33,146 nucleotides of DNA from the NCBI GenBank assembly GCA_017459805.1, contig JAFUCE010000006.1, positions 1 to 33,146 on the forward strand, given 5' to 3'. Both the position numbers and the translations under genes were made by a program. Every line of letters starts with the position of its first letter. Within the stretch, counting starts at the first letter, position 1. This document shows positions 14,479 through 22,431 of the stretch, in pieces. Source of the DNA: Eggerthellaceae bacterium. Its GTDB lineage: Bacteria > Actinomycetota > Coriobacteriia > Coriobacteriales > Eggerthellaceae. Under the pieces are notes generated by a model, which worked only from the letters and a program-made list of their open reading frames with translations, was not told where the DNA came from and ran no database searches.

Positions 14479-16357
14479 ATGTGAGTTTTGCTTGTATGGT
14501 AGAAGCGATGCCCGCGCCGTCCAGCCCGAGGCTGGCAAAGATTTCTTTATAGTCACCCTGCTCGATAAATTCATCAGGAAGCCCGAGAGTAATGGTAGGC
14601 ACGGTGCTGCCGAGCTTTGACAACTCTTCGAGCACGCCTTCACCCGCGCCACCAGGGATACAACCCTCTTCGACCGTCACCACGAGCTTGGTTTTCGCGG
14701 CTGCTTTAATGGCGTCCACATCAAGTGGCTTCGCCCAGCGCATGTCCACCACGCGCGCCGAAACACCCTGATTCTTAAGCAGTTCGGCAGCATCAAGAGC
14801 GCTATGCACCATGCGTCCAAAGGCAAGAATGGCAACATCGCTCCCCCGCCGCACAATGCGCGACTTCCCCGGCTCGAGCAGTTCGGGGCTTTCGGGCAGG
14901 GGCACACCTTCAGCGGCACCACGGGGGTAGCGCAAGGCCACCAAACCAGGAATGGCAAGGGCAGTATGCAAGGCGTGAACAAGCTCTGCTTCATCAGACG
15001 GCACCAAAATGCGAGCATGTGGCACCATGCGCAAATATGAAATATCTAAAGTACCGTTGTGGGTTGCGCCATCGCCGCCCACAAGGCCTGCACGGTCTAT
15101 GGCGAGCACCACGTTAAGGTCCTGCATGGCATTATCGATAATAATTTGGTCAATAGCGCGCTGCATGAAGGTTGAATAAATTGCGACCACGGGTTTTTTG
15201 CCGCCAATGGCAAGCCCCGATGCAAAGCCGAGTGCATGTTCTTCAGTAATACCCGTATCAAAGAAACGACTGGGGTATTTTTCCGCAAAGGCTTCAAGGC
15301 CTGTGCCGTCCTGCATGGCTGCTGTAATGGCGCAAATGGAGTCGTCAGCTTTGGCTTCGGCAATCAACGCGCTGCCGAACACCTTTGTATATGTTGGCGG
15401 ACCACCTGCGCTTTTCTTCAGCTCGCCCGTTTCGGGATTAAAGCCCGCTGGTCCGTGGAAGGCTTCTGGGTTGTTTTCGGCGGGCGCATAACCCTTACCC
15501 TTTTTCGTAATGGCATGCACCAACACGGGCACATCGGATTCCAGCACCACTGAAAGCACGTCGCGCAGTTTCGCGATATCATGCCCGTCGATCGGTGAAG
15601 TCGACACGATGTCGAGCGACTCGAAGATAGTTGCTTGCGGGAAGAGGAATTGCTTGAACGAGTCCTTAGAGCGGCGCCCCATATCCAACACAAAGCGCGC
15701 CAGGGGGCCCCGCTCCTCCATAGCGGCCTGGAGGGCATCGCGGGCGTCGCGATACTGATCGGACACGCGCATATAACCCAGGTGATGCACAAGGGCACCA
15801 ACCGGGCGCGAAATAGACATTTTGTTGTCGTTAAGAACAACAACCATGGGTGTTTGTTCTTGGCCAATATGATTGAGTGCTTCAAAGGCCATGCCGCCCG
15901 AAAGTGATGCGTCGCCAATAACAGCGACGACCTTATTCGTGCCACCGTTCAAATCACGCGCCTTTGCCAAACCAAGGGCAACGGAAAGACTGTCGGAAGC
16001 ATGGCCCGAATGATGAACGTCGTATTCGCTTTCATCAGGATTAGTAAAAGCGGTAATACCATCTGTTTGGCGCAGAGTCGAAAAACGATCCAGGCGCCCC
16101 GTGAGCAACTTATGGGCGTAAGCCTGATGCCCCACGTCAAAGACTATCTTGTCTTCAGGGCAATTGAGCAGCGAGTGAAGAGCAACGATTATTTCAACCG
16201 CGCCAAGACTTGAACCAACATGGCCGCCTGTTTGTGCAGTGGTCTTGATAATCTCTTCGCGAATTTCATTGCATAAAATTGCGAGCTCGTCGTTAGAGAG
16301 CAGATGCAAATCTGTTGGTTTCGTAATCGCATCAAGAATGCGCGCCGTGCTCTCCAT
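14477..16357 (-). CDS. dxs: 1-deoxy-D-xylulose-5-phosphate synthase
   Basis: DXS joins pyruvate and glyceraldehyde 3-phosphate, with thiamine diphosphate, in the first step of the non-mevalonate isoprenoid pathway. The length of 626 residues is normal. Visible motifs are GGHVGSSLGAVE (catalytic histidine 46), the thiamine/magnesium motif GDASLSGGMAFEALNHIG with the downstream NDNKMSIS, the pyrimidine-binding TGITEEHALGFASGLA, DRAGLVGGDGATHNG and RYPRGAAEGVPLP. AAGGAG lies 8 bases before the ATG. It is the last gene of the operon oadA/accB fusion, accC, asp23, nusB, xseB, dxs, and follows xseB by 20 bases. Isoprenoid precursors made here would feed undecaprenyl carriers used by the envelope glycosyltransferases further right. 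Confidence 0.97.
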   Translation of the reverse strand: MESTARILDAITKPTDLHLLSNDELAILCNEIREEIIKTTAQTGGHVGSSLGAVEIIVALHSLLNCPEDKIVFDVGHQAYAHKLLTGRLDRFSTLRQTDGITAFTNPDESEYDVHHSGHASDSLSVALGLAKARDLNGGTNKVVAVIGDASLSGGMAFEALNHIGQEQTPMVVVLNDNKMSISRPVGALVHHLGYMRVSDQYRDARDALQAAMEERGPLARFVLDMGRRSKDSFKQFLFPQATIFESLDIVSTSPIDGHDIAKLRDVLSVVLESDVPVLVHAITKKGKGYAPAENNPEAFHGPAGFNPETGELKKSAGGPPTYTKVFGSALIAEAKADDSICAITAAMQDGTGLEAFAEKYPSRFFDTGITEEHALGFASGLAIGGKKPVVAIYSTFMQRAIDQIIIDNAMQDLNVVLAIDRAGLVGGDGATHNGTLDISYLRMVPHARILVPSDEAELVHALHTALAIPGLVALRYPRGAAEGVPLPESPELLEPGKSRIVRRGSDVAILAFGRMVHSALDAAELLKNQGVSARVVDMRWAKPLDVDAIKAAAKTKLVVTVEEGCIPGGAGEGVLEELSKLGSTVPTITLGLPDEFIEQGDYKEIFASLGLDGAGIASTIQAKLT

Positions 16358-16377
16358 AGGGCCCTCTCCTTAAGCTC

Positions 16378-16800
16378 TTAGGCTTGCGTTGGTGGTGTTG
16401 GCGGTGGTGTGACCTCGTCATTTTCAGCATCGCTTGAAATAATCTCGGAAGTACTTTCGGAAGAATCTGGGATGGCTTCGGCCGCGTCGTCTTCAGCTGC
16501 ATCGTTTTCAACTACACCGTCTTCAGCTGCGTTATCTTCAGCTTCATCTTCCTCAAGGGCCTGGTCGCGTTCGTTCATGTCACTTTCGAGCAAACTTGAT
16601 GCCTGCATACCCAAAGCAACCGCTTCTTCAAGCAGGTCAAGCGCGTCATCAAGCGGCATGGTGCCATCTTCCATGACTTCAGCGATTTCACTTAAGCGGT
16701 CGGTCACGGTTCCAAAACTTGTTGGAATAGGCGCTGCGGGCGCGTCCTCTTCAGCGCTGTCTTGAGCAATTTCTAAATCGGTTTCGAATTCTTGCGACAT
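16378..16800 (-). CDS. xseB: Exodeoxyribonuclease VII small subunit with acidic tail
   Basis: XseB is the small subunit that binds in several copies to XseA. The core (about residues 29-72, from FGTVTDRLSEIAEVMEDGTM to LLEEAVALGMQASSLLE) matches the two-helix XseB family. The protein is 140 residues, roughly twice the usual 60-85. The extra C-terminal half is an acidic, low-complexity tail with repeated E-D-x-A-E-D and N-D-A-A-E-D-D units, ending in TPPPTPPTQA; the N-terminal 28 residues are also acidic. It lies 6 bases after nusB. The large-subunit gene xseA, which normally sits beside it, is not in this window. The annotation of the core is good; the purpose of the tail is unknown. Confidence 0.82.
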   Translation of the reverse strand: MSQEFETDLEIAQDSAEEDAPAAPIPTSFGTVTDRLSEIAEVMEDGTMPLDDALDLLEEAVALGMQASSLLESDMNERDQALEEDEAEDNAAEDGVVENDAAEDDAAEAIPDSSESTSEIISSDAENDEVTPPPTPPTQA

Positions 16801-16806
16801 AAACTT

Positions 16807-17277
16807 TTAAGCCTCCGTTACTACTTCAGGCACATCATCTGCACCTTTATCGGCAATACGATCAGAACAATAGGTGCGCGCGATACGCCCCAACAATCCA
16901 TTAACAAAACGGGCCGAATCGTCTTCCCCGCCAAATAGTTTGGCCAACTCAACGGCCTCGTTAATAACCACCGACACCGGAACTGACTCCTCGTAAAACA
17001 TTTCATAACAGGAAAGCAGCAGAATGGCATGGTCAACCACGGGCATGCGTTCCACGCTCCAGTTTTCCGATGCTTCCGCAAGCAAGGCATCAATTTCTTC
17101 AGCATGGGCATCGGCGCCTGCAATAAGCGTCTTTGCGTAAGCTGGAAGATGGCCTTCGTCGGGTAGTTCACAGTCGGGCTCAAGAAGTTCGCCTACCCCT
17201 ATATCGGTCACAAGACTGATATAGAGTGCCTGCACCGCCATGCGGCGTGCGAGGGTTCTTTCGTGCAACTTCTGCAT
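16807..17277 (-). CDS. nusB: Transcription antitermination factor NusB
   Basis: NusB binds boxA RNA with ribosomal protein S10 and supports antitermination of rRNA transcription. The 156-residue all-helical protein has the family start (RTLARRMAVQALYISLVTD), the central WSVERMPVVDHAILLLSCYE and the signature VPVSVVINEAVELAKLFGGEDDSARFVNGLLGRI. A short variable C-terminal tail follows. It is preceded by asp23 (23 bases away) and followed by xseB (6 bases), the same order as in the accBC-yqhY-nusB cluster of Bacillus. The start ATG is 7 residues before the conserved Arg-Ala-Arg-type segment and no better start exists. Confidence 0.96.
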   Translation of the reverse strand: MQKLHERTLARRMAVQALYISLVTDIGVGELLEPDCELPDEGHLPAYAKTLIAGADAHAEEIDALLAEASENWSVERMPVVDHAILLLSCYEMFYEESVPVSVVINEAVELAKLFGGEDDSARFVNGLLGRIARTYCSDRIADKGADDVPEVVTEA

Positions 17278-17300
17278 AAAACCAACTGCGAACGAAAAGC

Positions 17301-17639
17301 CTAGGCAAACTGAATGCCGTCGATATAGACATCCACCTTAGATGCTTCAACGCCCACTTGAATAAGGACGGCATCATAAATTGTCTGGCGGACACGCGCT
17401 GCAACTTCGGGAAGCGCGTGACCATACACCGCTTCAATATGAACGGCAATCGAGAGGGTGTTGTCGTCGTTTGCAGATACTTCGATGGCGGGGGCCGGGG
17501 TCTTTTGCCCCAAGGCGCCCCAAATACCTGCTCCAAGGCTCACGCCCGCAACCCCTTCTACATTTTGCATCGCAATGTTGATGATGGTTTCTACCACGCC
17601 GTCAGCTAAGGTCATGCCATCTAGACGCAAATCACTCAT
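17301..17639 (-). CDS. Asp23/Gls24 (YqhY-type) envelope stress/metabolic regulator family protein
   Basis: This 112-residue protein belongs to the Asp23/Gls24 (DUF322) family: LADGVVETIINIAMQNVEGV, then VSLGAG, a beta-rich middle (SIAVHIEAVYGHALPEVAARV) and the final VDVYIDGIQF. In Bacillus subtilis the homologue YqhY is encoded directly after accC and affects acetyl-CoA carboxylase activity; this gene has the same position, starting 4 bases after accC ends. That makes a regulatory link to the biotin carboxylase plausible but unproven. It lacks extra domains. It is co-directional with nusB 23 bases downstream. Confidence 0.88.
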   Translation of the reverse strand: MSDLRLDGMTLADGVVETIINIAMQNVEGVAGVSLGAGIWGALGQKTPAPAIEVSANDDNTLSIAVHIEAVYGHALPEVAARVRQTIYDAVLIQVGVEASKVDVYIDGIQFA

Positions 17640-17642
17640 GCT

Positions 17643-18989
17643 TTAGTCTCCCATCTCCGTTTCAATAAAGTCGGTATATGCCTGACCAGCCACAAAGGCA
17701 GCGTTGTCGATTACCTTGAGGTGGAAAGGAATAGTTGTTTCGATGCCTTCAATCTTGAATTCCGTGAGCGCGCGCTTGCCACGTGCGATGGCTTCCTGAC
17801 GCGTTGCACCCCACACCACAAGCTTCGCCACAAGCGAGTCATAGAAAGGCGAAATAGTCGCCCCCTGCTGCAGGTAACTTTCCACGCGCACACCAGGGCC
17901 GCCTGGAACGATAAACTTCGTAATGGTGCCTGGGCAGGGGCGGAAGTCGTGCGCAGGGTCTTCTGCATTAATGCGGAACTCAATGGCGTGACCATAGGGG
18001 CTAAAGGGCGCGCGATCAGCGCAAGTCATGGGTTCACCCGCAGCAATACGCAGCTGTTCTTTAATGATGTCAACACCCGTTATTTCTTCGGTCACGGGGT
18101 GTTCCACCTGCACGCGCGTATTCATTTCCATGAAATAGAAACGCCCGTCGGTGTCGAGCAAGAATTCGATGGTTCCCGCATTGCGATAGTCCACCGCGCG
18201 CACCGCCTTAACGGCCGCCACTCCCATGGCGCGACGCGTTTCTTCGTCGAGCGCTGGGCTGGGTGCTTCCTCAAGCAGTTTCTGATGCCGGCGCTGGATG
18301 GAACAGTCGCGCTCGCAGAGGGCCACACGGTTCCCAAAGTCGTCAGCCAAAACCTGGATTTCAACATGGCGGGGGCGCAGCACGAGCTTTTCCAAATACA
18401 CCGTGTCGTTACCAAAAGCAGCACCCGCTTCGAGCCGAGCAGCCTTGTATTGAGTTTCAAGATCTGCTGGGTCATGCACTTCGCGCATGCCTTTGCCACC
18501 ACCGCCTGCGCTTGCCTTGATGAGCACCGGATAGCCAACCTTGTCAGCAAAGGCTGCAGCGGCTTCAACGGTGTCGACAAGTCCGTCGGAGCCAGGCACG
18601 GTTGGAACGCCACAGGCCATCATGGTTTCACGTGCGGTAGCTTTGTCGCCCATGCTCTCGATACATTCGGGGCTTGGTCCTATGAAGACAATATTGTTTT
18701 CGGCACACAGCCGAGCGAAGGCTGCGTTTTCAGCCAAGAAACCGTAGCCGGGGTGAATGGCCTGAGCGCCCGTGTTAAGCGCCGCTTGAATGATAGATTC
18801 CATAAGCAGATAGCTTTGCGCCGCTGGGGCTGGCCCAATACAGACCGCTTCGTCGGCATAAGCTACTGGCAGCGTGTTGGCATCTTCAGTGGAATAAACC
18901 GCGACCGTCTTCACGCCGAGCTCGCGCGCGGCCCGCATCACACGCAGGGCCACTTCGCCACGATTTGCCACTAAAATCTTGTCGAACAT
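17643..18989 (-). CDS. accC: Biotin carboxylase subunit
   Basis: This ATP-dependent enzyme carboxylates the biotin on a carrier protein with bicarbonate. The 448-residue length matches stand-alone AccC/PycA. Visible motifs are the N-terminal FDKILVANRGEVALRVMRAA, the glycine-rich ATP lid KASAGGGGKGMREV (about residues 157-170), ERDCSIQRRHQKLLEEAPSP, the ATP/Mg motif GTIEFLLDTDGRFYFMEMN and the active-site segment NTRVQVEHPVTEEITGVD. GGAGG lies 5 bases before the ATG, inside the end of the upstream gene. It follows the carboxyltransferase/biotin-carrier fusion with no gap, so the two very likely form one enzyme. Whether that enzyme is a two-subunit pyruvate carboxylase, or AccC is shared with an acetyl-CoA carboxylase, is not decided here. 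Confidence 0.95.
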   Translation of the reverse strand: MFDKILVANRGEVALRVMRAARELGVKTVAVYSTEDANTLPVAYADEAVCIGPAPAAQSYLLMESIIQAALNTGAQAIHPGYGFLAENAAFARLCAENNIVFIGPSPECIESMGDKATARETMMACGVPTVPGSDGLVDTVEAAAAFADKVGYPVLIKASAGGGGKGMREVHDPADLETQYKAARLEAGAAFGNDTVYLEKLVLRPRHVEIQVLADDFGNRVALCERDCSIQRRHQKLLEEAPSPALDEETRRAMGVAAVKAVRAVDYRNAGTIEFLLDTDGRFYFMEMNTRVQVEHPVTEEITGVDIIKEQLRIAAGEPMTCADRAPFSPYGHAIEFRINAEDPAHDFRPCPGTITKFIVPGGPGVRVESYLQQGATISPFYDSLVAKLVVWGATRQEAIARGKRALTEFKIEGIETTIPFHLKVIDNAAFVAGQAYTDFIETEMGD

Positions 18990-20879
18990 TTAAGCCTCCA
19001 TGCTGGTAAGCGTGTCAGACTGAAGAGGTTCGATATAGAAAAGCGGTGTGCCGTATTCAACGGGCGTTGAATCTTTGACGCAGATTTCGCGAACGATGCC
19101 CATTTCTTCGGCAGCAATTTCATTCATGAGTTTCATGGCTTCCACAATACATAGCGTCTGACCAGCCATAACTTCGTCGCCCTCCTGTACAAAGGGGGGC
19201 TCGCCTGGGCCAGGTGCCACATAGAAGGTGCCCACCATAGGAGCAACGACGGCCTTCCATTCAGCAGGGCGTCCACCTGCAGGTTCTGCAGCTGGTGCTG
19301 CCTCGGCAGCAGGTGCAACAGGTGCCGCTGCGGCAGCAGGAGCGGCAACTGCCACGGGCGCTTCACCACTTACCATACCCGGCATGCGGACCGCAATGCG
19401 ATTGCCGCCCTCTTCAACAACGATTTCACCTACGCCACTTTCTTCAGCAACGCGAATGAGTTCCTTGATTTGATTGATGTCCACGTAATCTTCCTCCTTG
19501 GTTTCGCTCGATTCCTCTTCAAGCAAAAACTCAGTTTTTTCGCTACTACGATGCTTGCTCAGGAAGGTCCTTGCCTCCACGGGGAAGAGGGCATACATGA
19601 GCACGTCTTCTTCACTTTGAGCAAGATCGCCAATTTCTTCGGCTACTTCATCGAAGGTGGTGGTCACCAGCGAACCGGGCGAGACGTTCGGGTCGAGCAC
19701 CGCGTCAGTTCCTACCACCTTGGCAACAACGTCTTGGTCCATGGGCCCTGGCGCCTTGCCATAGTAGCCACAGATATAGTCCTTCATTTCCTTGGAAACC
19801 ACGCCCCAGCGCTTGCCTGTAAGCACGTTGAACACCGCTTGGGTGCCCACAATCTGGCTCATGGGCGTTACGAGAGGCGGATAGCCCACTTCGGCGCGAA
19901 CCTTAGGGATTTCCTTCATCACGTCAGCCAAACGGTCGCTTGCGTTTTGCACTTCCAGCTGGGCAACGAGGTTGCTCATCATGCCGCCTGGCACCTGGTG
20001 CGAATACACCTGCATATGAATGAGGCTTGAAACACCGCGCTTGTAGTGGCTGCGCAGACGCACGCCCTCCCAGTATTCGGCAATTTCGAAGAGCAGTTCC
20101 AGGTCCAATTCGGTGTCGTAGCGCGACTCCTGCATGGCCGCCACTATCATTTCGACAGCAGGATGGCTGTTACCAAAGGCGAGTGGCGCGCTGGCAACGT
20201 CGGCGATGGCCGCGCCCGCTTCAGCTGCTTTAATAATGTTTGCCGGGGCCATACCGCCAACATAGTGACAATGCACGTGGACAGGTAGGCCGATTTCGGC
20301 ATTAAGCGCACGCACCATACGTTCGGTACGGTAGGGCGTCAACATGCCCGCCATGTCTTTAATGGCAATGGAGTCGGCACCCAAATCTTTAAGCTGCTGG
20401 GCGTATTCCAAGAAACTGTCGAGCGTATGAACAGGGCTCACGGTGTAGCTAATAGCACCTTCAAAGTGGGCGCCCGCATCTTTGATAGCTTCAGCATTGT
20501 CTATGACGTTACGGATGTCGTTGAGCGCGTCAAACACACGGAAGATATCGATACCATTACGCTTGGCCGCATGGATAAAACGGTGACATATTTCGCGGCT
20601 GTAATGCTTATAACCAACAAGATTTTGACCGCGCGAAAGCATGGCCAGCGGGGTATTTGGCGTCTTATTCTTTATAGAGCGAAGGCGCTCCCAGGGGTCT
20701 TCGTCCAAAAAGCGCAGGCAGGTGTCAAACGTGGCACCGCCCCAGGCTTCAATGGCCCAGTACCCCACGCGATCCATAGCAGGCAAGATGGGCAGCATGT
20801 CGCCTACTGGCATACGCGTTGCCCACAGGCTCTGCTGGCCGTCGCGAATGGTAACATCCATTAGTTGTAGCTTAGGCAT
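18990..20879 (-). CDS. Pyruvate/oxaloacetate carboxyltransferase fused to an AccB-type biotin carrier
   Basis: This 629-residue protein would transfer CO2 between carboxybiotin and pyruvate/oxaloacetate. Residues 1 to about 455 form the carboxyltransferase: DVTIRDGQQSLWATRM, the region around FRVFDALND, the catalytic lysine region IKDMAGMLTP and the metal-binding HVHCHYVGG. Residues 467-499 match the N-terminal region of AccB (DINQIKELIRVAEESGVGEI). A Pro/Ala linker (500-543) is followed by a biotinyl domain (544-620) with an AccB-type thumb (APGPGEPP) and the biotin site EAMKLMN, Lys583. The TTG at 20906 is rejected because AAGGAGG lies downstream of it; ATG 20879 uses that site with an 11-base spacing. 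No membrane subunit OadB is nearby, so pyruvate carboxylase is more likely than a sodium-pumping decarboxylase. Confidence 0.9.
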   Translation of the reverse strand: MPKLQLMDVTIRDGQQSLWATRMPVGDMLPILPAMDRVGYWAIEAWGGATFDTCLRFLDEDPWERLRSIKNKTPNTPLAMLSRGQNLVGYKHYSREICHRFIHAAKRNGIDIFRVFDALNDIRNVIDNAEAIKDAGAHFEGAISYTVSPVHTLDSFLEYAQQLKDLGADSIAIKDMAGMLTPYRTERMVRALNAEIGLPVHVHCHYVGGMAPANIIKAAEAGAAIADVASAPLAFGNSHPAVEMIVAAMQESRYDTELDLELLFEIAEYWEGVRLRSHYKRGVSSLIHMQVYSHQVPGGMMSNLVAQLEVQNASDRLADVMKEIPKVRAEVGYPPLVTPMSQIVGTQAVFNVLTGKRWGVVSKEMKDYICGYYGKAPGPMDQDVVAKVVGTDAVLDPNVSPGSLVTTTFDEVAEEIGDLAQSEEDVLMYALFPVEARTFLSKHRSSEKTEFLLEEESSETKEEDYVDINQIKELIRVAEESGVGEIVVEEGGNRIAVRMPGMVSGEAPVAVAAPAAAAAPVAPAAEAAPAAEPAGGRPAEWKAVVAPMVGTFYVAPGPGEPPFVQEGDEVMAGQTLCIVEAMKLMNEIAAEEMGIVREICVKDSTPVEYGTPLFYIEPLQSDTLTSMEA

Positions 20880-20920
20880 ACGTGCATGCACCTCCTTAAT
20901 TACCAAAGTTCGAACTTCAT

Positions 20921-20926
20921 ATTATA
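20921..20926 (-). promoter_or_regulatory. Candidate -10 of the biotin-carboxylase operon
   Basis: A perfect TATAAT on the minus strand lies about 40 bases upstream of the carboxyltransferase start. No convincing -35 is seen 16-18 bases further up. The 181-base divergent interval to sstT holds nothing else I can assign. Confidence 0.45.
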
Positions 20927-21060
20927 CGGTATCAGGGCATATTAGATACTGATTTCGCAGGTAACACGCAAAAAAGTCGGTAAACTCCCCTGCCGTAAAC
21001 TTGCGCAAATGTGACAAAACAGCCACAATAGACACATTGTGTAACGAGAAGGGACGACTC

Positions 21061-22341
21061 ATGAGACAAATCTGGGAAACGTGGAATAGCTGGAGCCTTA
21101 TCTGGCGCATCTTGGGCGGCTTGATTATTGGTACCGTTTTGGCGCTCGTAGCGCCTGGCATGGAATGGCTGACCATGATTGGCAGCCTCTTTGTAGGCGC
21201 CTTGAAGGCGGTTGCTCCTCTGCTGGTATTTGTGCTGGTCATTAATGCTATTTGTAGTGCCACTAAGGCGTCAGGCATGGGCCGCATCGTACTACTCTAC
21301 ATCATAAGTACCTTTATTGCGGGCGTGGTTTCTGTTATTGCGTGCTACCTCTTCCCCATCCACTTGACACTTGCTGGCGTGGAAGCCGCCGAAAACACGG
21401 CACCGTCTGGCGTTGCTGAAGTTATCGCTAACCTTCTCCAAAAGATTGTTTCCAACCCCTTTGGCTCGCTTACAGAAGCTAACTTCCTCGGCATTTTGAT
21501 GTGGGCCATCCTTATTGGCATTGCCCTGCGCCAGGCTTCCGACTCTACCAAGGATTTTATGTCTGATATTTCCGACGCTGTCTCGCAGGTCGTGCGCTGG
21601 ATTATTGCTTTTGCCCCCTTCGGCGTAGCCGGCTTGGTTTATGACGCCGTTTCCACAAGCGGTCTGGAAATCTTTACCGAATACGGTATGCTGGTTGCCA
21701 TTCTTGTGGTCGTGATGCTTATTATTGCGCTGGTCACAAACCCCATTTTGGTATTCCTCGTTACGCGCGAAAACCCCTTCCCGCTCGTTCTGCGCTGCCT
21801 GAAAGATTCGGCCATTATGGCTTTCTTCACGCGTAGTTCAGCGGCCAACATCCCCGTTAACATGGAGCTGTGTAATAGGCTCGGGCTTAACAAGGACACC
21901 TATTCGGTATCCATACCCTTGGGCGCCACGATTAATATGGCCGGCGCCTGCGTTACCATTACCGTTCTTGCTCTTGCGGCAGCAACCACCATGGGAATTG
22001 GCGTCGACCCTCTTACCGCTATTATCCTTTGTGTGTTGTCTGCGGTGTCTGCCTGTGGCGCCAGCGGTGTTCCGGGCGGTTCTCTCTTGCTTATTCCTGT
22101 GGCATGTTCGCTTTTGGGTATCGACTCCAACATCGCCTTCCAGATGGTAAGTATTGGTTTCATCATCGGCGTTATTCAGGACAGCTGCGAAACTGCGCTT
22201 AACTCCAGTTCAGACGTAGTGTTTACCGCATCAGTTGAATACGCCGACCTCAAGAAACAAGGCATTGCGGTTGAAATGGGTAAAGACCACGCACCTTATA
22301 TTGAGCACAAAAGCCATGGCAATGCTGCTCTCGCAGGCTAA
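21061..22341 (+). CDS. sstT: Serine/threonine:sodium symporter SstT-like (DAACS family)
   Basis: This inner-membrane symporter should import serine and threonine with sodium. The 426-residue protein has the dicarboxylate/amino acid:cation symporter layout, with hydrophobic helices throughout. Signatures are APLLVFVLVINAICSA, FGVAGLVYDAVS, the re-entrant serine-rich hairpin MAFFTRSSAANIPVNMELC, the substrate motif IPLGATINMAGACVTI, then CGASGVPGGSLLLIPVA and DSCETALNSSSDVVFTA. These fit SstT better than GltP/DctA. The frame is open to 21001, but ATG 21061 has AAGGGA 8 bases upstream and starts right before the first helix. It is divergent from the carboxylase operon. Serine import would supply pyruvate in an amino-acid-fermenting organism. 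Confidence 0.92.
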   Translation: MRQIWETWNSWSLIWRILGGLIIGTVLALVAPGMEWLTMIGSLFVGALKAVAPLLVFVLVINAICSATKASGMGRIVLLYIISTFIAGVVSVIACYLFPIHLTLAGVEAAENTAPSGVAEVIANLLQKIVSNPFGSLTEANFLGILMWAILIGIALRQASDSTKDFMSDISDAVSQVVRWIIAFAPFGVAGLVYDAVSTSGLEIFTEYGMLVAILVVVMLIIALVTNPILVFLVTRENPFPLVLRCLKDSAIMAFFTRSSAANIPVNMELCNRLGLNKDTYSVSIPLGATINMAGACVTITVLALAAATTMGIGVDPLTAIILCVLSAVSACGASGVPGGSLLLIPVACSLLGIDSNIAFQMVSIGFIIGVIQDSCETALNSSSDVVFTASVEYADLKKQGIAVEMGKDHAPYIEHKSHGNAALAG

Positions 22342-22431
22342 GTCCTGGCCCTGGGCTCGTACAACTTGTTAGTATATGGAAACCCGCTCCTCTGAACTAG
22401 ACCCAAAAAGTTGGACGGTCAATAAAAGTTC

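Noticed and set aside
17721-18974. Plus-strand open frame of 417 residues opposite accC
   Set aside because: It is the antisense shadow of a well-conserved biotin carboxylase and has no recognisable domains.
18990-20879. Sodium-pumping oxaloacetate decarboxylase alpha subunit
   Set aside because: The carboxyltransferase would fit, but no OadB/OadG genes are nearby, accC is adjacent and the carrier is AccB-like; a two-subunit pyruvate carboxylase is more likely.
20880-20906. TTG at 20906 as start of the carboxyltransferase fusion
   Set aside because: The AAGGAGG ribosome-binding site lies downstream of this codon and serves the ATG at 20879.
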